NCBI RefSeq assembly: GCF_921293095.1 | Contig: NC_060254.1 | Span: 62,914,069-62,978,068 of the forward strand | Source: Ischnura elegans | Lineage: Eukaryota; Arthropoda; Insecta; Odonata; Coenagrionidae | Reading direction: 5' to 3' | DNA: 64,000 nt | In this document: piece after piece, positions 36,101 through 48,100 of the stretch | How positions within the stretch are numbered: the first letter of the stretch is position 1 | Layout of the letters: each line of letters begins with the position of its first letter | The notes under the pieces: generated by a model | What the model saw: only the letters and a program-made list of their open reading frames with translations | Databases searched by the model: none | Told to the model about the DNA's origin: nothing | Program-made: the position numbers and the translations under genes

Positions 36101-39100
36101 GTGGGACCCGTAATTTTGCGCTCAGGCACTGAGTTTTTCGTGTTGATTGATCTCAAAGAGCTAATAAATTTTCTTCCAAACAGGCATTACAGAGAGGTGG
36201 AATTGCCTCGTCTTTCGCAAGCAGAAAATCAAACATCATGTAACTCAGATGTAGAAGAACTAGAGGCAGGTGGTTGGGATTGTTGGGATGAATGGGATGA
36301 AGAACAAGTTGTAAATGCTGTACACGTCGGAGAAGCAATTGAGAATGGAGGAGTATCAGCAGATCCCCAGACTTCTAATTGGCAACCCGAAAAGAAAAAG
36401 TGCTCTAACTCAATTGACGTTTACATTCATAAGGAAGTGTTGCCTCGGAAGTCTGTCGTTTCTGTCGGCGAAGTTGGTGATGATGGTGCCGACGGATTTG
36501 ATAAGGAAGCTGGGAGAACGTGGATATATCCATGCAATTATCCCGTGAGAAAATATCAGCTTGATATAGTTCATTCAGCCTTGTTTGACAACACTTTGGT
36601 CAGCTTGCCCACAGGTAAATGACCATATCATTATATATATTTTTTTACTTAGAAAAAAAAAATATCAGCTCGTATGATTATAGGCTAAACTTACAATTTT
36701 TCAATTATATTTTCAATAAGTAATGATCGTGTAGGGTGATGTTTTTATTTTTCTACCATTTACTCCATAAAAGGTCTTGGAAAAACTTTTATCGCTGCTG
36801 TTGTTATGTACAATTTTTACCGATGGTTTCCTCGAGGGAAAATTATATTTCTTGCCCCCACTCGACCACTTGTTGCCCAGCAGATCCATGCTTGCTACGA
36901 CATTATGGGGATTCCTCCAGAAGATACGGCTGAGCTCACTGGTAAGGTTTGTTACCATATAGTTTTCTAAAGATTTGGTACTACACTTGGGCAGAACATA
37001 ATGTGACGATGATATGGTTGTCATTTTACCTAAGCCAAATGAATTTTTCACGGTCAGTGCAAATAACTTAGCACGTCCGTCAGTGTTATATGGCTAACAA
37101 AGTCACTTGTTACATGCAGTGCTTTGGATAAGAATTGATGGTTGGGTAGCACCTCAAAGAAGAGTTACTATCGATAGTGTGATATGTTAACCTATAGCGT
37201 AAATGGAGGCTCAAGAAAGAAGTCATCCAATTATGCTTAAATTCCCCTTTTCAAAGTAAGTTTTCTTATCATCAACCTATGTAGAAATGAGAATAAAATA
37301 CTGTTTAAAAATTAGTGAACTTGAGCAGACATCGTAAAACCGTAAAAATGGGACTGTAAGTTTTGTCTTTGGAGTACATTTGTTCTATATACTTATTGGT
37401 GTGAATGCACTCTATATTAATATATCCTTACGAATTCGTAGTCTTTCACTGAAGTGAATGTTGGGTTTTTAATAACTATGACTTCAATAAATTTGCTACT
37501 TAGGCTTATTTTTCCTTTTGTTTGTAATACTTATTATATATTCTATTAATGAAATTGCTTTATTATATTTCACAGGATCAAAAGTTGGTGTTCACAGAGC
37601 TGTAGCTTGGAAAGAGAAACGTGTCTTCTTTGCTACTCCCCAAGTTTTTGCGAATGACCTGGGTACTGGACTATGTCCTGGAGAATTAGTACGTTGTGTT
37701 GTAGTGGATGAAGCTCATCGTGCTGCCGGAAACCATGCAATATGTCAATCTTTTAGGAGCCTATTCCGCCTGAGGGAGCAATATCCAATGTCACGGTTTC
37801 GTGTGGTTGCTTTATCTGCAACTCCTGGAAAAAATCCGAATGCTGTAGTTGGAGTGAGTAAAATAATTTGTTTCATTTCATGTAAGTTTGTATGAAACTT
37901 TACGGTATATATTGTGATAACAAGTCCCTTATTTGGCTTAAGTGTATTTTTAAGGGCTATATAGAAGCTTGAAAGTCCTATCTGCTGGATGAATAATATC
38001 ACCATCGATATTTACTGTTTTCATAATGAAAATATGTTGCTGTTTCAATTGAACAACCTACATACTATTCATGGTGAAACAAAAACACAGTACTATTCCA
38101 CAAAATTTATTTAAGCTGTCAGCTTAAACTTACTTATGACAGCTTAAACTTATGACAGCTTAAATAAATTTTGTGGAATAGTACTGTGTTTTTGTTTCAC
38201 CATGAATATTTCATCGTTCCACCAAGTAACGCCCAAATCAGTTGATTTTATTTACCTACTTACTAATTTCATTGTTTCATAGTGACATGACTACGTCAAA
38301 CACAAATATGTCCTTGTATTTTCAAAGGTAATTGGTTTGTTTATGAACAAGCAGTGCACTGACTTGCTGATGTTTTTGTGGCTTCTTGTTAAAGTAAGGC
38401 TGATGTTTCCTCTCCCTTGCCTTGATCACATCAGCCCTAAAGAGGTCTCCAGCTAAGGATAGGGAAACCCCAAAAACATCAGCATATTATCTATGGGCCA
38501 CAATTGTTTTTACATTTTAAATTTGTGTACTATATGTTTGCAATAATTGGTTTCCACGAGGACTCTCCCTCTCTTAAGTGTTAAAACTGATTTACTCATT
38601 CACTGCAGCACCAATTTATTGTAGTTTGGTGACGAGCAAAGTTCTTTTTTTCTATTTACTTGGTTTACACCAATTGGCCTCAGCCATAGCGAATGTTTTA
38701 ACAGCTAATAACTATGCAGGTCATGGGTTATCTAACTGTGATCTATGGTATTCACAAGTCTTTATACATATCTCATCTATGCCTGAGGACTTTCTGTGTC
38801 GACAGTTTTGAAGACAAAATTGTCGACACCGAATAAAAAAATACCTCCAGATCTAGTTTTCTTATCCCTTATCATTCCTTAATTTTAGAGAAGTACATAT
38901 ATGATCCTTTATCAGACTTTAATTTATCCATTACGAGGCAAATGAATTCATGTAGAAATTATTTTATTGGTCTTGAATGTTCCTCCAAACAGTTTCATGA
39001 GTGAATTGTTTGCATTTAGAGTACATATTTGGGACACTGGGGGATATATTTTTTCATTGCTTTTGTGTTAAATGGTGGATGTATTAATTTACTCTTTTTT

Positions 39101-42100
39101 AAGGTTGTTTCAGCATTGCAGTTATCAAAGTTGGAACTACGTGATGATCTCTCTCCTGATGTTGCTCCTTATACCCATCGGCGTAATTTAGAGACAGTGG
39201 TTGTTCCTCTGGGCCCAGAGCTGACTGAAACTCGTGATAAACTGATGGTGGTAAGAAAGTTTTTATTTTAGTTATCATTGTAATTTTATTAAATATATTA
39301 TTGATTAATTTGTTTTCAGAAGGAAATAAAAATTACCGTATTTCTCCGAATATAGTCCCCCCCCTAATTTTGAGACCTCAGTTTTGGGAAAAAATTAAAA
39401 AAATGCAATTGAAAATACCGTATAAGCGCGTGTAAGAGGCGCACCTTTTTTCCCAAACATTGCAGCCGAAAATGGGGGTGCGCCTCTTACACAAACTTCT
39501 TATCTTCCCCCCCTCCCCTACCCGGTCGCAAGTCCAAGGGGAACTGAGGGGCCTTGGTTTACAGCGTGAGTCAGTCATATGAAATCCTGGGTAAAAATCA
39601 AGCGGCAGGTAGGGGAGTTTCTCCCTTAGTGACGTATTTTTAAAATGCTCCTGTTTGAATTTCTTGTAAGCATCGCGCCGTCACGTCGGTACCCCAGAGG
39701 TGAAAATTGAAAGGATCGCGCGGGGTGATTCGCTCCGGAGCGCGCGCTAAATTTACTGCCACGAGTCATTTATATCCCGCGGCATTTATACTGCATATAT
39801 TAATCGCTTATCAAACGTATAGAATCGCGTAGTTTTGAAGGACATACCTGGTTCGTCAGCATCTGTCTTGCCGAGCAATTTCCATTACGCTGAGCACCTG
39901 ATTTTTCAAAAATTATCTTCAGACGCTAATATGAGGATTTTTGCAACTGAAAATTATATTGGTGTCAAAACCTGCGGTTTAAAAAATTCGAACGAGTGTG
40001 TTCATTGTTGGACTAGCGCTGAAGGAGAGGTCGAGGGGAAGGAGCGCGCTCCATATTTCAAGCTACGAGGCTATGAGCGAAGGAGCAAGGGAAGAACACG
40101 TCCGATCTTGCGTGTGACGTCGTTCCCTTTAAAGTGAAGAGGCGAAGGCACAGCAATGTGATATACGCAGTTTGCGTTGCCTGAAGTTTCCAGTCCGTCT
40201 CGTCTTGTTTGAATGCGCTTATGCTACGCTTGTTTCTTCCGAAATTGTGCTGTTAGGACTAAGTTGAATATTAGTAGCCTTGTTTTAGCTATAAATCTTT
40301 GTGTCAATCAATTAGAGCTCAAAAAACTTAAATGCTGTCAGATATACGTCGCGTTAGGTCTAATTCTTTTTATAACTTCGTGCGTGTCATACAATTGCTG
40401 AAAGATATCGAGATATATTTTCGAGCTCAGAAGGTGACTCACCTAGCTTTTGACCTCCAGAAACTCGGAGAATTGAACCTGGTAGACCGAAAAAGGTCAG
40501 TTGGTGAGATGGGGTAGGGATGAAACGCGTTTCCATTGATCCCCTGTAACTTGATAATTTCCTATTTTCCTATGGAGTCCCGGAAAGGAAAAAAACGGCC
40601 CCTTGCACACACACCGAATTTGGACGGCCGGTAAAATATCGGCCGATATTTTACCGGCGAAGCGATGCTTGCACACACGTCGGATTTTTACCGGTCAAAC
40701 GATGAGTTGCTATGTTTTTGAGCCGGCGACGGCGATCCACAGTGACAATGGCCGGCAGCTAACCGGCATTTAGCCGGTGCCGGCGCATGTTCGGTACGTG
40801 TGCAAGCTCCAATGCTCTCCCATTGTTCACTATTGGAATGTGGACGGCCGATATTTTACCGGCCGTCCAAAATCGGTGTGTATGCAAGGGGCCTTAAATG
40901 TAGGACGTGGTTATTTTCCTAAGGCGCTGAGATTGCCCCGATTGTTGTCCTATCTCTTGGGAAGGTTCATGCTATGTGCCTGTCGTGTTTTGCCTTAAAA
41001 TTTTCCACGGCTGTAATTCTATTGTAATACTCCTGCGAGAGCTTTTAAACGAAATTGTTCGTGAGTAGGACAAGCAACGTAGAGCGATGACGTATGCGAA
41101 GAGAGGATCGGAACTCTTTCTACTCCCTCTTATGCCGCTATTATCGCCGCAGTTATCAAAATGTCCTCTTTCAAATAGTACTGAAAGAGGAAATTTCGAT
41201 AACTGTTGAAATTCCAGGCATACGTCTGCAACACCGCACGATAGGATAAAAAAAATACCGTAAAATATTTTTTCTTTATAGCTTCCTTCCTCAAAATAGG
41301 GGTGCGCCTCTTACACAAGCTTATATGGTAGTCCCCCCTTTACTTTTACTGCGGGCATTTTTGGAAAAAAAGGGGGGACTATATTCAGATCAATAGGGTA
41401 AGTGGAATCATTCCTTGTCCTACTGAATTTTTCTCATGTGACAATTGATGTGAATACTTAGACTAATGAATTTTGAACACTCATGCTACCAATGGTAACT
41501 TATTTTCTGAATGTATAGCTTGAGATGCTCGAACATGAATATAAACTTTGTGCATCTGTTGTCCTAAAAAGTGACATCATAATAATTTCTTGTGATGTAA
41601 ACTCTTTGTTGGAGAAAATCCATGCATAATGTTTTCCTGTTTTAATATATAATAATATTTTTTTAAATATTGGTGTGAGGCGTGAGTGATTGTAGTGTTA
41701 ATTTTGGGTGGTTTTCAAGTGTGGGTTACACTGCATTTATAAAGATTAGAAATGTATCTTAAATTCCAGAAAACATTTGCTAACTCAAATGTGTTTCCAT
41801 GCAGTTTTAACATTGCTTTAAAATTTACTATTTCTTCTTCCACATGGTGGTGTTCCATTAATAGGTTTTTAGCCAAAAACTTCCACTTAGGCCACTTTTA
41901 TTTTAAAGTAGGTGACCCAGGTTTTAATGATGGTGATTTTTCAATTAAACCTGAGTTGCCTATTTCACAATAATAGTTGTATTGATAAAAGTTTTTTTTG
42001 CCTGCAAACCTTATCATTGATTTATTCAAACTTAAAAAGTGCAGTGAATACTCCATGATGTCACATTTTAAATTATCTTTTCTTATTCTTACTCACTCCC

Positions 42101-45100
42101 TTTCTTTGTTATTTGTTTCAGATTTTGGATGTTTTTCTTGATCGGCTTATCAGGCGCAATTTGATATACTGCAAGGATAAATCAAAATTGTCCAGATTTC
42201 AGGTTAGTTATTTTTGTAAATATTGATGACTGGATAAATGTGTATCAACTTGTATTTAATTTAGCTTTCAAGGCATATAAACTTATACTAATTTGATTTT
42301 TTCATATATTTAAATGCCTTGGGTCATATTATTTGTAGTATATCTCTTTATAATTGTTTTAGAACCATTATTAGTAACTCATTTTAAAGCCATATATTCA
42401 CATCAGGCATCTAGTAATATTTACATGGATTTATTACTATTTCTTATAATTATGAAATGTTAAAAAACTTAATTACTCCACATAAATTTAATACTGACCT
42501 AGATTTCGACGTGCCATGTCAAAACCTAGGTCATACAGTTTAAATTTATGTGAAATTATGAAGTTTTTTTTTTACATTTCATAATGTTAAGGCAATTCCA
42601 TGAAGTCATGCCAGAGATAACAAATTACATATTCTATCATTATTTGGTATAAATATTTCTACTAATTGTTAAATATATTTTGTGAAACACTCTAAGAATT
42701 AGCCAGAAAATTTATTATGTAATCTACACACATTAATCTTACTATGGCAAAAATAAAATATAGATGCTGCTCATAAACGAGATTTTATAAATATTTTAAC
42801 ATTTACTATCTGGGTCAACCAGTGTTCCACTTCACCCATTAGAAATACAAACAGGAGGCTATACATGCTGTAGGTATCAATGAATGCACTTATTGTTGCA
42901 GAGTGTTGAAGAGTTTTGCTGACTTTTCAATGGAGGAATTCAGAATTTAAAAAGGAAAGAAAAAACAAAAATGTGTAGTCTCTTCGTAAATGAATTCCAA
43001 AAGGGCATTGTGCAGAGAGATTCAATAATTCTTCCTCACATTATTGGAAGTATATTTATCAGTACAAAGTTTAACTGATACATGATACTCATAATATGTA
43101 CATATAAAAACATTGAAAATGACTATGATTTAAATATTAATTCTTTATTTTTTATCAATATATTGTGTTAGCAATTTACTATGAAAACAATATTTTGGTT
43201 AGATTTTAGTTTTTTTCAAATTATGAACTGTAAAAACTAAGCCATAAAAAATTTTGTGCTGATAAAGATGGCCATTTTTTAAATACCCAGTATTCTGCTG
43301 TTTTTTATTTATTTTTGTCAGACTTCAATTGGTAATTATTTTAATTTTGGTTTAATATTTGTTATCTTTTATTCTTAGCTTCTTCTTGCTAGGGATAATT
43401 TCAGAAAAAATGCCCAGTCAATGAATTACTCGGAGAAGAGCCTTGTGGAAGGAGACTTTGCCACCTGCATGTCTTTAGTTCATGCAATGGGGTTGCTCCT
43501 GACTCATGGAGAAAGGACATTCATGAGCTTTGTGCAAGGTAATATACCTAATTTAGAGCAAGAGAATAAGAAAATTTTCTTCAGGAAGGAAGTTTTGTGG
43601 AAATATTAATGAGAAACAATTTGAATGAATAACTTAATATTTGTTTTTCCTCGGAATTTTTTTTTAATCGCGACCACTGCAGTTAGTCAGCTTTGGGAGC
43701 ATCGGCCATACCTACCTCCCCACTTCTGCACATTCCTTGGCTCTTACATCCTGGGGAAGACCCAACCCCATCGCCTCCTCCCTCCCAACTTGTATCCCCC
43801 TCACCTTTACAGTTCCCTACCAACTCCCCATGGTTCTTATGTCTACCTTAGGTGTCACCCCTCTTGAATTTTTGATGTGCACCTCTGTATTCCTCACCAG
43901 AAGTTGACGTTCACCGTTGAAACCATGGTCGTGATTTAATGAAAAATTATTTGGAAAAACAAAGTTTAAGTCATTCATTCAAAATGTTCCAAGAATTCCA
44001 CTAAGTATTGTTGTAAACCAACAACTCTATTAATGAGAAAAACAACTATGTATTTCTTATGCTATTGAAGTGAATATCTTGGTTGCCAGATGATATTATG
44101 TTATCATATTATGTGAGTCGTTATGCTAAAACTGCTGAAGAGCAGAGGTGGGAATTCATTAAGTGGCTCCAATGTAAATTTTTTATGGAATATGATATTT
44201 GTACCAGTGGGTGTATCATTATTTCAGTACCAGTGTACAAAAATCATTTCCTTTTGCTTAAAAAAACAGACTGTAAGATAGCTAGAAAGTGAATTTATAT
44301 ACCTGTTTATTATTGATGAGTCAATTTCAATTCTTTTTGTTTTTGGTTCAGTCCTTGATTCTAGCTCTTAATTTAGCATTCAAATTGCACAATTTTCAAT
44401 AGCGAAAAGAGGTTTTTATCCATTTGGATGCAGATGTATTTAATATTCATTGCATTTTTGAGTGAGTTTCTTTTTTCTTTTGCTGAAAAAATTGTTAAGC
44501 AATCAGAGCCATTGTGGAGACTGATTTTAATGCCAGTCCTGAATAGCCACTTTTGAAATGATGTCTTGATAAAAAATTTCTTGCATTATTAGTAAGGTGT
44601 GTAACCTTGATGTGTTCTGTATGACAGTGGGCATTTAGTATGAAGGATGAGGGAACTCAAAACTCAGAGAATTAGTGCAGTTGAAATGAATTGTGTCATG
44701 GTGAGTTGTAGCTTCTCTGTCTCTGTTTTCTAAGACAATATCAAGAATGTTCTCAAATAACCTTAGTTTGAGTGGAATGAATCTACCAGATGCTTCATCA
44801 TTGGCGTTTTTCTTTCGAGGCAGGACCTGAACCTTCGACTCAGCTGGCTGCGCTGTTATCAGATAATATGTATATTGCTCTCCCCCTCCTGATTCCTGTG
44901 CTGGATACATACTATTTGTATTAGATGCTATCTAATGGTGCTACTTGCGAGATATTTTATATCTAGCTGAGAAAACTTATCTCTAATCATTTAAAACCCA
45001 TTGTATCAACTTCCTCAAAACAGCCACCTTTTTTTTATATTTTTAGGTGAATCTTACCCCTATAAACCTAGGAATACTTTGATGTAGTCAAACAGAGTAG

Positions 45101-48100
45101 AAGTCATTAGTGTAAGGTATGGTCTTTAGTGAGAGTTTTGTTATGGTTAATGACATATTTTGTGATACGTAGTTAATGCTGCTAAGCATTGAGGGTTAAC
45201 CTGTAAGTTAAGAGTGCCTATATTAGCCCCCCCGCAATAGGTCATGAATTTTGTGACAGTTATCATTTGAATATTGCTACCCCGATGACACAATCAGATC
45301 ACAATCAAACACTGCAATGCTATTGAAAATGAAAAATTATAGCATATATTACATATACAGTGGAACTTGGTTAGTACGTTCCTCCTTAGTACGTTTTCCT
45401 CTTTAGTACGGCGATTTCCCTCGGTCCCGGTACCATCCGAACAAAATACAGGTAAAAGAATTTGGTTAGTACGTTTGAAAAAATTGCGCTTTCCTGGTTA
45501 GTACGCTCAATTGCTTGCCGTGACGCAACCCGCAATTCGTTCTCTAGTGTCTTCTTAAGGGTCGCAAGCGTCTGAATTCATGATTTAATTTATTATTATT
45601 AGCCATTAACATTCTTCCATTCATTCCACATCTCTTTCTTCTACCGTAATTTATCCAAATGCATTTCTGAATTCTTGTGACGTGCTGAATAATAAAATGC
45701 GGCCATTTTTCGGGAATGTCTGACTATGAAAAACTACAGCCAATAAGAAGCCCCAATTTTCCCCACCCCGAGCTCCTCACCTTCTGTTGCCATGGGAGTG
45801 CCCATTGCTGCGCACCAAGTTCGTGAGTGGGCAATTGTTGCTATTGCACGAGTTATCATGATGATGAAATGAGTCTTAACGGTATTAGACAATTCCCACA
45901 TTATCTTAAGCAGTGCTGCTCCATAAACTCGACATCGTGCGTATTTACTTGACTACTGTTGCGGGAGCAGACGTACCTCTGGATCTCCACGCGAAGCTTA
46001 GCTTAAAAATACTTGATCTCGGAACGAAAGCAGACGACATTAGACAAATTTTGAAAGTAAATTTCAACTGTTTAATATAAAATTTTCTTGTAATTACGTC
46101 GTAATCTAATAATCTTGCGTGTCATCAGTTGATATATCGATCGATTTTACAATCGAAATGGTATAATTCCAGAAGCGAATGTCTACGGCTGTTGCCGTAA
46201 TTTGAAAGTCAATATAATTTTGCCCAATTTTTATGATGTTTAAAAAACCAGTTGACTTACTCCGGGTTGTTGTTATATTCTCTGAGTACGCTGTGAGAAA
46301 GAAAAATGACTTGTCTGAGCTTCACTCGTCCTCGTTCTGTAAATATATATAGGATAAATCACGGGAGATAGACGCCGTAATCATGGAATCTCCGGGATGT
46401 CCATGAAAAATTGCGATTTTTATTCACATGGTATTGTTTTTCATGGTAGCGCTCATTTTCTTGATTTTAAATGTGAAAAGAGTTCAGGAAGGCGATCCTA
46501 TGAGAACTACCGATAGTAATTGTAATTATGACGACTTTTTCACTGATTGCAATAACCCCGACTGCTATTATTTACTTTCCTCGTTAGTACGTTTTCCTGG
46601 TTAGTACGTTCATTTTTCGTGGTCCCTTCAGAAACGTACTAACCAAGTTCCACTGTATTAGAAATTGTTGGCAAAGCATCAAATTGGGAGAAGTTCTATA
46701 ATTAGCTTTTTAAGTCAAGTACATTCTTCTTCCAAGCTGGCCAGTTCCATCAAATCTTACTTTTCTCCATGATTTTGTCTTGAATGTGATTGTGTCTAAT
46801 GTTAGAAATTAGAAATACATATATGCTAAATCTGCTAACTTTTTACACTGGTGTTTAAAATTTTCAGCCATTCTGAGTGGGGACAAAGGCTATGCTGTGG
46901 TCAAGAACCGATTGAGCAATAACATTCCCCTTCTGACATTACTTCAGCATCTCCAAGAAAAACTTGGTCAGACCATGCCTCAACCAGCTCCCAATGCTTC
47001 ACAGTCACAGGTAAGTGCTTTGGTGCTTGTTTTATTTTTTATTTTTTGAGAGATTATAGTGATGGTGTGGTGGATGCTGAGAGGGTAAAGATAAGATCAA
47101 ATGCTGCCTTGATCCCTCGAGTAAGAAAGTGACGTAATGTATTTTTCTATTAGTCTCTCCTCATATTGAAATAAATATTTATAGTCGAATGGCAGGATAA
47201 AGCAAAAACACCCCATTGCAGTTTAGAGCAGAACAAAATTCTTTAAATAAATAAAAGATTGTAGCACTTTTCCACAAAACTTACTGCGTATAATGCATTT
47301 CGGCTCACAGAGCCATAATCTGGTACAAGACACTGCAAAACATTTGGAAATCCTAAATAGCCTTTTTTTCATGGCCTTAAAACTTGATCCATATTTTCAC
47401 TGATGAATTCTAATTTTTAGGATTATATGATATTTTCATTTATATCATTTGTTTCATAGTAATTGAGGCTCAAAAAGTATTAAATTTCCTTAAAGGAATC
47501 AATTTTTTAATCTTAAAATCTTGAGAAAAAAGGGTTGTATCGCAACATTGAAAAGTGCATTTAAAACAGCCAAAATTTCTTAAAGAACCACATTCAGTGT
47601 TCTGATTGCTGCGACCTATGTTACTGTTGAAACGACATCCAATGTCTTCCTCTTGGCTTTGGCAGTTCTTGCTTCTTCTCTAGGAAAAGAAATAATCAGC
47701 TGTTGACAAGCTTGTTTATTTCATACTTCCCAGTAAAGTTGTTGGAAATGGCACGAAAGACTCATTTTTTGTGTCAATGTGTAGCAATTTATTGATGCAT
47801 CTGTAAGATCATCTTCTTTTTATAAAATATTTATGGAATATGGCAAAAATAAACGTTTTCTATCAATAAAAATTTATTTTGAATTTCAGGGAATGGCTGC
47901 AGAATTACAGGGAGATCAAAATGGAAACTCATTCATTACTAGCCATCCAAAAATGGATCACCTTAGGGATATTGTTGTCAAACATTTTGAAAATTTTCAA
48001 GCAACTGGTGAATCAACGCGTGTCATGATTTTTTGTGAGGTATGGTCAAAATTTGTTACTTACCCATTAATGGTTCTAATTGAAGTGCTTATGAATAACA

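Larger units (their letters stand above)
39336..41398. mobile_element. Outer element of a nested cluster, TA-flanked, ~150 bp without its insert
   Basis: Left end CCGTATTTCTCCGAATATAG with the following CCCC run is mirrored at the right by GGACTATATTCAGATCAATA with GGG, both flanked by TA (39334-39335, 41399-41400). Only about 80 bp remain at the left and 68 bp at the right because another transposon inserted inside. TA duplication and the ends suggest a Tc1/mariner-type MITE. Confidence 0.65.
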
